Assembly: GCA_022496805.1 (NCBI GenBank)
Contig: CM040088.1
Span: forward strand, 18,135,001 to 18,199,000
Source: Pohlia nutans
Taxonomy: Eukaryota > Streptophyta > Bryopsida > Bryales > Mniaceae
Length of the DNA stretch: 64,000 nt
Direction of reading: 5' to 3'
The notes under the pieces were generated by a model. It searched no databases, was not told the DNA's origin, and worked only from the letters and a program-made list of their open reading frames with translations. The number at the start of each line of letters is the position of its first letter. Position 1 is the stretch's first letter. This document shows positions 22,291 through 33,239 of the stretch, piece after piece. The position numbers and the translations under genes are program-made.

Positions 22291-25109
22291 ATGGGTGTTC
22301 TCTGTGCTGCATCGCAAGTGGCAGCGCTCAGTCTCATCGCAACTGCTCCGTCTTCCAAGCTCATCGCGCCTTCTTCCACATTTCTGTTTCCGAGGACTAC
22401 TGTGGCGGCGTTCGGGGTCAAGGGAGGGTTTAGCGAGGGTTTAGCAATTCGCAGGAAACGAGTTGCTGTCCCGGGTGCTACCACAGAGTCCTCAGAGGTC
22501 GTGGATCAATCGCAGGAAGAAACCGACGAGGAAATGAGGTCGTCGTGCGAGACGCTGTGCACCACGACGTGGGGTTTGTGCGACACCGTGATCGGGGTGC
22601 TGGGCGGCGGGCAGCTGGGACGGATGCTTTGCCAAGCGGCCTCGCCCATGGGCATCCGCGTGTCCGTGCTGGACCCGTTACCGGATTGCCCCGCAGGCAA
22701 AATCGCCTTCCACCACCAGATTGGCAGCTTCAAAGACATGGCAGCGGTTCGCGAATTCGCCAAAGGCTGCGGCGCGTTGACGGTGGAGATCGAGCACGTT
22801 GACGTCGAGACCCTGGAAGCGCTCGCTCGGGAGAATGTGGACATCGAACCCAAGCCTTTCACCATCCGCATCATCCAGGTACGAAAAAATCTACTAAACC
22901 CTAAAATTAGGGTTACTGCACTTACTTTCATGGGTTACCAATTTTTCGAAGGGCGTTGTGAGCAGGCTTTTGGTAGCTAAAACATCGCATCTCCTCATTT
23001 GGTTTTTCGCTTCTTGCAAAACTTTTGCAGTAATAATAAGCAGCCTTGAATATGATGATTCTGTTTTGTGTGTGGCATCACGTCTGGCTCGATGCGTTTT
23101 TTCTATTGACTAGTCCTTAACCTCGTTAACCCTTAATGGACATGGCTTTTCTGATTCCCACACCCAAAATCCCTTTTGATCTCCTGTTTCTCTTTTTAAT
23201 TGACTTTGGTTCTATCCTAAAGAAGTATATGTGCCTTAAACATGTTCGTTTTGACATTTGGTTCAAGTTATGAGCAAGATTCTCTCAAAAAAACAAAGGT
23301 AAGCCCTTGGGGCGTAGTATGTCCTTTAAGGGTTGAATTCTAGGTGTGGAATTCTAAATTCTTTGTTGGTGGGTCTACAGGACAAGTACATTCAGAAGAT
23401 GCATTTTAAGCAACACGGAGTCTCCCTACCGGAGTTCATGAAGATCGACAGCGTGGCGGACGCGGAGGACGCAGGGAAGCAATTCGGGTACCCGTTGATG
23501 CTGAAGAGCCGCCGCGACGCGTACGACGGACGAGGGAACGCCGTGGCGCAGTCGAGGGAGGCGCTGTCGCTGGCGATTGCGTCGCTGGGCGGCGTGGAGC
23601 GCGGGCTGTACGCGGAGAAATGGGCGCCGTTCGTGAAGGAGCTCGCCGTCATGGTGGCGCGCGGCCGCAACGGTTGCATCCGCTCGTTCCCCGTGGTGGA
23701 AACCACGCACGTCTCCAACATCTGCCACACGGTGGAAGCCCCAGCGCAGATCCCTGCCCAGGTCGCCGAGCTCGCCATGCAAGTCGCGGAGCGCGCCGTG
23801 GGATCCCTCACGGGCGCTGGCATGTTCGGTGTCGAGCTTTTCTTGCTCCAAGACGGCAACGTTTTGCTCAATGAAGTGGCTCCGAGACCTCATAACAGCG
23901 GCCATTACACCATCGAAGCCTGCTTCGTTTCCCAATACGAGCAGCACCTCCGGTGTGTATTGGGCCTCCCTCTTGGTAACCCCTCCATGAAGGTCCCTGC
24001 TTCCCTCATGTACAACGTCTTAGGTAAGACTTAAACCCCAGGATTCATGGTTTTATACTAACAATCCTCTTGTGAAAAATATAATTCAGATGGGACCGAA
24101 TTCTGCATAACTGGAATCAGTGCAGAACATTTCATGTGTTGGTCTAAAAAGAAAGAAATTTGAATAAAAAAGAAGTCTGCATAGGACCTACTCCAAACTG
24201 GTAAGAAAAAACATGAGTTCGTTAACACACGTTTTTTCTACCTTTAATGTGACATCCATTTTGCTTCTCCAAAATTGCTTGACAAGAGATTACAGTTCTT
24301 AAAACTCATGTGATGGTGGCTTTCGTGATTGAATGATAGGTGAAGCTGATGGGGAGGAAGGGTTCATGTTGGCTCACCAAACCATGAGGAGGGCGATGTC
24401 GGTGCCAGGCGCGTCTGTGCATTGGTATGAGAAGCCGGAGATTCGGAAGCAACGCAAGATGGGACACATCACGGTTGTAGGTCCAACCATGGAGATAGTC
24501 CGGCAACGAATGAACTGGATCATCAACACCAAAGGCATTCAGGATTATCCGAAGGAGAATCCGAGTGCGCTTCTGTCTGCTTCAGAGAGGAGCTCTCATG
24601 GTCCACCTGTGGGGATTATCATGGGCTCGGATTCGGACTTGCCTGTGATGGCACTTGCAGCGGAGGTTTTGGACTCGTTCGGTGTGAACTATGAGCTGAC
24701 AGTGGTGTCTGCACATCGGACTCCCGAGAGGATGGTTTCGTATGCGCAGAACGCGCACGAACGCGGCGTGAAAGTGATCATTGCGGGAGCTGGGGGAGCA
24801 GCACATTTGCCAGGGATGGTGGCTTCCTTGACTCCACTTCCGGTCATTGGGGTGCCTGTGAAAGGCAGCCACACAGATGGACTGGACTCGTTGCTGTCGA
24901 TCGTGCAGATGCCGCGGGGGATTCCTGTGGCTACTGTGGCCATTCAGAATGCCACCAATGCAGGGCTGTTGGCAGTGCGGATGCTGGGTGTGGAGGCTCC
25001 AGAGCTGGTTGAGAAGATGAGTGAGTACCAAAACTCCTTGAAGGAGATGGTGCTGGACAAAGCCGAGAGGCTGGAGACTGTCGGCTGGCAAGAGTATCTG
25101 AAGAAATGA
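22291..25109 (+). CDS. ADE2: Phosphoribosylaminoimidazole carboxylase, PurK-PurE fusion
   Basis: Three exons join in phase: 22291-22878, 23381-24023 and 24340-25109, giving 666 aa. Residues 1 to about 85 are rich in Ser, Ala and basic residues, which fits a plastid transit peptide. The PurK (ATP-grasp) part follows, with [11 protein letters not shown] near residue 101, [26 protein letters not shown] and [15 protein letters not shown]. The PurE part begins near residue 498 with [30 protein letters not shown] and [17 protein letters not shown]. Together they convert aminoimidazole ribonucleotide to its 4-carboxy form in de novo purine synthesis. PurK makes the N5-carboxy intermediate using ATP and bicarbonate, and PurE rearranges it. 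The PurK-PurE order matches the plant and fungal (ADE2) fusion. All catalytic blocks look intact. Exon GC is very high compared with the introns. Confidence 0.96.
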
Positions 25110-26255
25110 GCTCTTTCTCATATCAACTTATGATGTAGGGGTGGAGAGAACTCAAGATGGAAGCAGGTTAGTCTTTGGCACTACCAACGTATCTGGCATG
25201 GTATCTCTCTCTTTCATGAGGACTTTGGCACTACTGGATAGGAAGCCGCCTCCGAAGATTTTTATTGTTTTTCCGAGTTGTTATTTTCTTCTAAGGACGT
25301 GCTTCAGTTTGTGACCTTCCAATGTCGTGGTGCTCTACCCTTGCTCTGATGCTCCTCCTTGTAATGGAGAGATGCACTGCTTGCACATGTGGGAATGAAA
25401 CCAAAGAACAAGAAACTGGTTGGGAGGCCTTTTTATGGGAAACTGCTTCCAGGTGGAATTGGAGCTGAATTGATGAAGAAGAAGATGATGATGATGATGA
25501 TGGTGTGCCGGGCTTTGCTTGGAGCCATTGGCAGTTTCTAGAGTTTAGGGTTTAGGGTTTACTGATAGAATATGTAGATTGAGCTTATCTTAGCAGTAGT
25601 TGTCTCACATTGCCATTTCTTAGTACCTGACATTTTACAAACATCAGAAATTATTACGAAGTACCCATATGCTGAGCTAATTTAAAATGTTTCTGAAGTG
25701 CGTCTCACACACTGACATTCAAAACTGGTTCAAACTTTGGCACTCAAAACGCCATGGAACAAGAATTAGTGAAGTGCAACACAAAAGTTGTAGTATGTTG
25801 TAGTAAGGTATTGCACATTTCTTTACAAACGTGAAGCAAAATGCAATATGGCTCCAAAGTTAATGAATCTCGAAGTTTGAACCCCTTTTGGACTTGCTTT
25901 GAAGTTTGAACTCTTTTGTGTATGAAAATAATTTCTAAATTTTTTTTTCATTGCCACAAAGATATTTCATTGTATGTTTAACCTTTAAAAGGACATACTA
26001 AGCCCCTTGGGCTTAGTTTCGAGGGAATATAGGAGAAAACTTTACTTTTTCTCAATCAAAAAATATAAGGATTGGTGCTTCGGAAAGGTGTTGAAAATGT
26101 GAGAGTAGATTCCCAACTTGCGCCTAATTTGATGGACTATGGAGCTCATGGTGATTGAAAGAGTGCATCGGGAAAGTGAGGGATATTGTTGGGCAGCTAA
26201 TTTCGGGCCAGCCGACGTGAGCGGGGCATGTGTGGGCTTGTTTTAGCATGAGGCC
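25110..26255. other. 3' flank of the PurK-PurE gene, no other gene
   Basis: Presumed 3' UTR and spacer. A (GAT)n run lies at 25479-25504 and two TTTAGGG units at 25546-25560. No coding signal was seen. Confidence 0.4.
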
Positions 26256-26261
26256 GAGGCC

Positions 26262-26318
26262 GGGTTGGTGGGGTCTGTCCGGGTCGGTGGGGTTGGTGGG
26301 GATCGGGTTGATCGGGTT
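26262..26318 (+). other. G-rich tract with quadruplex potential
   Basis: Within about 57 bases there are seven runs of three or four G separated by short spacers (units such as gggttggtgggg and gggtcggtgggg). This meets the usual pattern for a G-quadruplex on the plus strand. The surroundings are AT-rich. Confidence 0.6.
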
Positions 26319-26381
26319 GGCGAATAATGCTCTTGAATTTCTCATAAAATGCACACGGGACAAGTTTCTGGTCCTTTAGGG

Positions 26382-26628
26382 GTAAACCCCTCGATGACCA
26401 TGAAGCCCAAATTGGGCCTCTTGTTTTTTTTTTAGCAATTTTGAGTAGATCCTATGTGGATTTTTTATTTCTTTTTCAAATTTATTTGTTGTTTGACCAA
26501 CACATACAATGTTCTTCATTGATTCCGGTAATATGAAAAATTGATCTCATCTTAATTATAATTTTCATAATATGATCAATTAAATTTGTCATTTTTAAAC
26601 TATGAATCCTTGGTCCTTTAGGGGTTAA
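26382..26628. mobile_element. Short member of the TTAA inverted-repeat group
   Basis: The right end is GGTCCTTTAGGGG-TTAA (TTAA at 26625-26628). The left end is a damaged copy (gtaa-ACCCCT). The body (ttgaccaacac, attgattccggt, aatatgatc) is repeated at about 30850-31038 and, diverged, at 190-445. Confidence 0.6.
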
Positions 26629-27718
26629 AGAAATGCATTAGGGGTTGTTTACACTTTGGACCAAGAGTTGTGACCAAGGAAAATGAATTTATCTCTTAGT
26701 CACACTTTAGAAAATGCCCTTGGGCCCCTCATTAGAAATAAATCAAACTTGGACCGGGAGGAATGACCATGAACCAAAAAGTGGAGTGGACTAATTTCTT
26801 AAAAACATGTTGTAATTGAAGGGAAAAAAAAGTTTCATAGGTCATTTCAAAAACTTTGTTCTACATTAATATTAACCACTGCAAGCTCAAATATGTAAAA
26901 AGTTTGGAATCCGACTTGTAGCTTGTTAGATATAGGCCCCTGAAATTTTTAAAGCATGGTATTTCATATTTTTGAATGCTTATATCTCCCAAACTACAAA
27001 TCTGAACGCAAAAAATTCAACAGATTTGTGTTTAGGATGGCCACATTATGCTATCATGGAATTTTCAGATGATTCAGAAACGTTTGGTTTTTGGGTTTTT
27101 TATGAACTTGCCTTCAGCAAATTAAGAAATTGAGGCTTAATGTAATAATTTGTTAAACGATTTTTACATTTGAATATTTTATTAATTTAGTTCACTTTGA
27201 AAAAATAATTAATTTGGTTGTCATAATAGTTGACAAATCTGTACATAAATTTATTCACAATCTACTTGCACTCTAGAATAAGATAATATTATTCACTTAT
27301 TTTTAATTATTTATTCGACCATGCACCCTTGACTCCCACATTCCGCAACCCAAGAGCTGCACTTCATATAGGTGCCCCCATCTGCAGCATCATTCAAGCC
27401 TTCCCAAAAATCTAACCCTTAAAAGTCCCAATCTTTTGTAGAAAAGTCAATCATACACAATTTATCCTTCAAAATTCATCAGAATATATTTTGTAGTATT
27501 TTTCATGCATTGAATTATATGTTTCTTATTAGCTGTAAAATTTTCAAAATTTTATGATATAAAATGAACTTTTTACAAATTTTTAGGCCAAATACTTCAT
27601 AAGTCATAATAATTACAAAAAAACTTCAAAATATATAAATATTTTGGAACAAGTGTAAGTTTCAATGAAAATGACATGAAATATTTTCTATAGAGATTTT
27701 CTATTTTAATTTTGAAAT

Positions 27719-28285
27719 TTAACCACTAAACTCCCGAGAGACCATTTTTTAGTCACTGCCCATTTTAACAAGCTGTCCGGAACAAAAAAAAAAGTTTTTG
27801 AAATAATAAAAATATTTTAAATACTAAATCAAGTCTACTTTCTAACGCAGTTTGAATTATGTCAATTTGAGTTAAACTCCACCGGGGAGAATTTTTCAAA
27901 GTGGATCACCTCAATATTGTCTTAGTGTTATAAAATTTGCCATTTGGAGAAAGTAATGATGTTCCCTCCATCATTCTTTTGCTTTTTTGAAGTTTACAAT
28001 AGATAATACAATTTTAACTAATCATGCTACATTTTAAACTCTAAAAGTGAAAATTATAATTTATACAATTTTTCAAAGGTTAATGCTTTTAAATTCATTA
28101 AAAAGAAAAATCTAAAGTTAAAGGTTAATCCATATGTTTTTTTGGAAGTTTGACGGTATAGATAATTTGCAGAGATGATGCCCTACATTTTGTTTATTGA
28201 ACCAAAATTTATCAAACATATGGAAGGCACGTATTATAGCACATCTATGTTTTGTCCAATACCCCCTCATGCTTTTAGGGGTTAA
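27719..28285 (+). mobile_element. TTAA-flanked element, 0.56-kb family, copy 1
   Basis: It runs from TTAA-CCACTAAACTCCCGAG to CTTTTAGGGG-TTAA and is 567 bp. The interior is shared with 46068-46618 and, reversed, 60079-60634: 'gagaccattttttag', 'ttaaactccaccg', 'ttgtcttagtgttata', 'gatgccctacattttgt' and 'acatatggaaggcac'. No coding capacity. Confidence 0.8.
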
Positions 28286-28741
28286 TAGACAAACATCCTA
28301 TGCAGTGTCATTTAGACACTGAGCCTCAAAGCTTGCAAAAGAAATAAAATACTTAATACTTAGAATTTTTAAGACCTAAAAAGTGAAGTGCAAACTAGAG
28401 TTGATTAGCTCCATTGGGTGTATTGGCAAGACGCATCTACTATTTGGATGTGTCTTCAAAGCCAAAACGCATCCACTATTTGGATTTAACCCTTTAGTGC
28501 CTAGGATACTATAGCATCGTGCATTGGGATTTCAATAGTTTTTCCCCATTGTGATTGATACTATAAAACATAGAATGGATTAAATTAGAAAGTAACTGTA
28601 TAATTGTATTTTCAACTAGAGTGGAGACAATTTGCCAAAATTAGAGAATCATCCAATGGCGAAATTGCAAGATTATAGTGTCTTTGGACTATATAATGCA
28701 CACTCAAAAATGAGATTTTGGAGGGGTGTGTGACTTCAAAG

Positions 28742-29326
28742 TTAACCCCTAAAGGACCACAACTATGTTTCTCTCCAAAAACTCAAAAGCTGCCTAAAAT
28801 TACCCCTTCTCATATAAAGGCAAATAGTTTTTGATCTAAAACCTTTTTGACCAATTCAACCATGGGATATTTCAACCAATTTGAATTTATTAGCACCTAC
28901 AAATTTTCAACCGTTCATGTTTCTTCAATAGTAAGATTATAAGCTACAAAGTTGGCTACATTTTTTTTTTGACCCACTGCCCGAGTTTGAAACTTTCTAA
29001 AAATGTCCCAAATGCAAAGTTTAGTCTCAGATTTGGTAAAATGAATTTGGCAGTTGTGTATTTAGGGGTGTTAGTTAATTGTGTACAAAAATTCAAATGC
29101 ATAGCTCATTGTATGAAACTTTTCAAGAACTGCCTGCAGTTAGGATTTTCACCTTTGTATGATTGTATCTTTTGATCTATACATCACCTACGTATGCAAA
29201 TTACCATCCCATCTTCATTACAAAGAGTAGAATCACTACAAAAAATCTCAAAAATCGAGGATCGATACTCATTCCACACTGAGCTAACCGAACTTGGAAA
29301 ATCAGCCTTGGTCCTTTAGGGGTTAA
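28742..29326. mobile_element. TTAA-flanked inverted-repeat element, CCCCTAAAGGACCA ends
   Basis: The ends are exact inverted copies over 18 bases including the TTAA: TTAACCCCTAAAGGACCA at 28742 and its complement ending at 29326. TTAA duplication plus ends beginning CCC is the pattern of piggyBac elements. Length is 585 bp, with no transposase. It lies inside the element 28486-30128. Confidence 0.8.
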
Positions 29327-29538
29327 ACAAGCAGCTACGCTACGAGGAGCTCTGACCGGAATAGAACGGGTGAAGGACGAGAATGCATTTCAGTGGAATC
29401 ATGGACGGAATATATTTGCTACAGTGGTATTTAGCCCAAAAAATTGAGTGTCCCCGCAATGCCTCTTCCCTACAGTCAGAGCCAATAAAATTTAAGTTAA
29501 ATTCTCAAAAATGAAAGTGAAGAAGTTTAGCAATGAGC

Positions 29539-29762
29539 TATGGTAGGAGCATCCATTTCGGACAGTGTACCCAATGCGGATAATTTCTACACAAGGTAGT
29601 CTTTTTAGAATGCAAATCTAAGCACGTCATTGAGCCCTTATTGTTTGTTGACCAAACTAATAAACTATCTATGGCCTACCTAGATTTACATTCTAGAATG
29701 ATTACCATGTCAAGAAATTATCCACATTGGGTACATTGTCCGAATTAGGTGCTCCTACCTTA
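29539..29762. mobile_element. Fold-back MITE, TA-flanked, family of 19070-19291
   Basis: The left arm (29541-29590, tggtaggagcatcc) and the right arm (29710-29760, ending ggtgctcctacct) are inverted copies, bordered by TA. The loop (gtcattgagcccttattg, ttgttgaccaaa, ctatctatggcctacctaga) matches the loop of 19070-19291. Confidence 0.8.
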
Positions 29763-30495
29763 TATCAACACCTCTCCATTGCAATCTTGCATATCAAGAA
29801 CAAACTCACACATAATTCATACGAATTTTATAAGTGAGTGATTTATCTATATACGGTTTAGGACAAAAATTTATACGTTAAAATTTGAACAAAGTTGGTA
29901 CATATATTATTCATAATCAAATTACAAAAGAATTTTGAATTTTGAGTTTCAAATTTTATACAAATTTTTTGGTGATAGCAATCATAGATCTAAGCATATG
30001 GATAGAATCTAAAATTCTTAATGTACAACTTTTTATTCATACATCAAGTTCAAAATATCCCTCTTAGTTGCATTTTATAATGCATCTTTGCAATTCTCTG
30101 GAGAGGGTTGTAGGCATTTAGGGGTTAAATGTGATGTAATCTGTCAGTTACTACACTTCAATTTCACTCAAGGTCACACTTGTTGCTCATCTACTTGAAA
30201 ATCAGAAAGCAGTGATCTTTTTACTTGAAGGTAAAGTGTTGGATTTCTTAGCAAGTGGTGTAAACGCGACGTGGCTAAATAGTGTCTATGGGCACTGATC
30301 TTCAAATGGTGTCTGATAGAGGTCTACAATCTCCCACTTTGAACGTACATAAGAAATTCATACACGGCAATAAAAACTACACTAGACACTTACCTCAAAG
30401 TGAACTCAAAGTGAACAGATCTCCTAAAAACCGTACCCTACATATTGTTATGTTATCAAGTTCAAACGCCAGACGTGAGTGAGTGGTGAACGACA

Positions 30496-31642
30496 CTAGT
30501 TACGTTTGAAGTAGGATTTCACCACGTCACAAAACGAGGGTTCCACCGGCTCCACAAGGCATGCGCAGATTCGATCAAAGGACTTCTGCAACGGCTCCAT
30601 GAAGTCCTTGAATTCTTGCTCACCCAGACGCTCTCTCACTGCTGGCATATTCTGCACCATTTCCACCACAACAGTCGGATGTCGGACTACATACGAAGAA
30701 AACTTATGTGTCCATCCAACACTTATCAAGATTTCGCCAACAAATCATGCAGTACCTCTGTCATGATGCAAAACTAAGGATCTTCAAGAGTTAAGCAACA
30801 ATGAACTAACACAATGGCTACATGGCTAGAACAAAATCTTCTGCCTCGTGTCTTTTTTAGTAGTGTTGAGTAGGTCTTATGTGGACTTCCTTTTGTTCAA
30901 ACTGATTTTATTTTTGACCACCAACAGCAATGTTTTTCATTGATTCCGGTGATATAAAATTTGAATTATATTTTTCACAATATGATCTATTGAATTTGTT
31001 ATTTTAAAACCAAGAATCCTCGGTCCTTTAGGGGTTAACCTACAATGCTATGAAGAGTATTAGGAGCCGAAATTTCTTCATGGCTCTTGAGCCACGACAT
31101 ACTGAAATCATCATACATACCTGGAAGTTGAGTTTGAGGCTGCAAAGTTCAGGCTGAGTTCGGTTGTCATGCTCGTGCAAGGCCACGAGCTTGAGAGCAA
31201 GCACAGTGAGCAACACCAAAGACTCCACCAGCAGCAGCCAGAAAGCGACGGACCAGGGCTTGCCGTCGACATAGCCACCAAAAACAGCCACACACATAGC
31301 ACCCACGAACGTCAAGTGATACGCGGACGCCACAGTCACGCTGCGGCTCATGCGACGCCGCGTCTCCTCGTCGGCGACCATGAGTGCTCGATGCAACGAA
31401 AACCGGCTCAGCAATCGCCTGACCTCGGCTTTGAACTCCAGCACGTGGGGAGGGTCACTGCTCCTCTGCACGTACGCGTCCCTGGGCACCAACTCCGCCA
31501 CGTCGCTCGCGATCGTGTACACTTTTCCGTCGGTGTCTGTGAATGAGTACCCTGACGACTTCTTCCCTTCTGGTAAGAGCGCTTCGTTTAAGGCTCCCTG
31601 CGATTTTTCAAAACCTAATTCAGGGTCTCGGGCGGACTCCAT
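30496..31642 (-). CDS. Unrecognised two-helix membrane protein
   Basis: Exon 1 (31642-31121) codes for 174 aa and ends exactly at a good donor (CAG-GTATGT). The last exon ends with the stop at 30496 and starts somewhere near 30710-30660. A phase-compatible acceptor lies after 'gacacataag', but others are possible. I do not recognise the family. The N-terminal part is hydrophilic (a GYSFTDTDGKVYTI motif near residue 31, then VLEFKAEVRRLLSRFSLHRAL). Two membrane helices follow at about 105-123 and 131-154, then a charged tail. The last exon encodes a soluble helix ending SYFKRN. High GC and clean splice signals support a real gene. The intron contains a TTAA-group repeat (ending 31038). The leader appears to be spliced: a donor near 32287 and an acceptor near 31661. 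Confidence 0.7.
30845..31038. mobile_element. TTAA-group repeat inside an intron
   Basis: It matches 26430-26628 ('gagtaggtcttatgtgga', 'cattgattccggt', 'aatatgatctattgaa') and ends GGTCCTTTAGGGG-TTAA at 31038. It lies in the intron of the membrane-protein gene. Confidence 0.6.
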
Positions 31643-31693
31643 CTCCGTAAAACAATGTTCCTGCACAGTAGTACATCGTTGGTTACGCAAGGC

Positions 31694-32288
31694 TACAAAA
31701 CAACGTATGTAGAGTAGTGTGCACAAGAGAATGGGTCTGTAATTTCAGCTGCCGGAAATCGGTGTGATCAAGAAATTATTCCACATTAACTAAATTCTGC
31801 GGCCTTACGAACGCGGGGGTACACTCTTCTACCGACAAAGAGGCAGGAACACGAAGAATGAGTACAGATGAATCAATTTCTTTGAACAGAAAGACGAACG
31901 ATCAGGGTAAAGACTAGAAACTCCAAACCCTAGGAATGATTGAAGCTCTCTGTGCCGGGAAAAACAAGGGCACAAATGGCTGGAGGCTGATCTGATTTGC
32001 AAAACAACGACATATGTAGAGTGTGCACAAGAGAACGGGTTGTCATTTCAGCTGCCGGAAATCACGAAATTTCGGTGTGAGCAAGAAATTCTGCGGCCTT
32101 ATGAACGCGGGGGGTACACTCTTCTACCGACAAAGAAGCAGATACACGAAGAATGAGTACAGAATACGTTTATTGGAACAGAAAGACGAAGGATCAGGGT
32201 AAAGACTAGAAACTCCAAACCCTAGCAAATATTGAAGCTCTCTGTGCCGAGAAAAACAAGGGCAGGAGGCTGATCTGATTTGCATACC
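31694..32288. repeat. About 300-bp tandem duplication in a 5' leader intron
   Basis: The block from about 31694 to 31998 ('caaaacaacg', 'tttcagctgccggaaatc', 'gtacactcttctaccgac', 'cagggtaaagactagaaac', 'ggaggctgatctgatttgc') is repeated at about 31999-32288 with small differences. It lies between the likely leader donor (near 32287) and the acceptor (near 31661) of the minus-strand membrane-protein gene. Confidence 0.85.
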
Positions 32289-32289
32289 T

Positions 32290-33235
32290 GAGGGAGTTGA
32301 GTACTAATAATTCAAAGTCGAGCGACGAGTAGTTCGATGCATGGGTAAAGCAAGTCTGTGAACTCCAATTGGGGCCACGGCAATTCGGTCTCGGCCAAGC
32401 TCGTTCTGTCAAAATGCAAATGCACGGGAGGCACGAGAGGAAAAGGGAGAGAGACGACGGTCGTGTACGGTTGATACCCGTCACGGTTCGTATGATTATA
32501 CGGTATATGCAACTTGCGGTTGTACTCCCACGCATAGCCGTGTTCCCCATTACCGTGCCTTTCAGCTGTCAAGTGTGTTTTCTACTCCAAAAACATTGTG
32601 GGTCTTGTTCCTATTTTAAAAGGATTCCAATGAACCAAAACATGCATTATTCTTATATGATATAAATAAGCTATGAATAAGTTATATATAAATTATGTAT
32701 AGTTGAAGTTTGAAGTGTAGCTTCCTTAAAATTGTACATGTACAGAAGTTCAAATCAGAGATCAAATTGTGAAGTGAGATTCACAACACAAATATCATTT
32801 TGAAAATGAAGTTCATGTGATGGATCTCCCTTCACAATTGAATCTCTTATGAAATTTGTTATTAAGATTAAGGATACATGTTGTTATTATTAGTTCTTCG
32901 AGGACATTCATTAAGTTGTGGTTACAACATATTCGAACTCGTTCACCATATTGTTGTCTTCTCATTGCTGCTAAATATATGCACAAGGATTGCTTTTGCT
33001 CAATATACATCACTTGATGTTAAAAATTAAAAAACAATATAACAAGTTGGTACAAAAAAAAAGAGTAAAAATTAATGAAGTGATTTGGAAAAGACATGAA
33101 GAATGTATGTGCATTTATAATCAACATTTTAGAAAATGATTGGCCTTTGAAGAGGTGCAAAATTAAAACAACACATCCCTTGAGCTCCAAACGACTTGTT
33201 GAATAGACGTACATAGTGTATGCTAATCACCGTCC
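32290..33235. other. Probable promoter and leader side of the membrane-protein gene, no other gene
   Basis: GC drops sharply beyond about 32600. No coding signal was found. The stretch up to about 32580 may hold the first untranslated exon. Confidence 0.35.
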
Positions 33236-33239
33236 ATAT

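Larger units (their letters stand above)
28486..30128. mobile_element. Larger TTAA-bounded element with a nested TTAA element
   Basis: The left end TTAA-CCCTTTAGTGCCTA is at 28486 and the right end reads GGCATTTAGGGG-TTAA at 30128. Part of its interior, 'aaatgagattttggagggg' and 'gtgtgacttcaa' before the insertion and 'aattttataagtgag' and 'tacggtttaggac' after it, recurs at 47270-47500. It holds the element 28742-29326 and the fold-back element 29539-29762, so it is the oldest layer here. Confidence 0.6.

Noticed and set aside
22506..22931. Minus-strand ORF over PurK exon 1
   Set aside because: It is antisense to conserved coding sequence and has no family features.
23392..23947. Two long minus-strand ORFs over PurK exon 2
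   Set aside because: They are shadows of the high-GC exon. The plus-strand frame carries all ATP-grasp motifs.
28742..28760. CCCCTAAA at TTAA element ends as telomeric sequence
   Set aside because: The words occur singly, are inverted at the other end and are flanked by TTAA, which fits transposon ends better.
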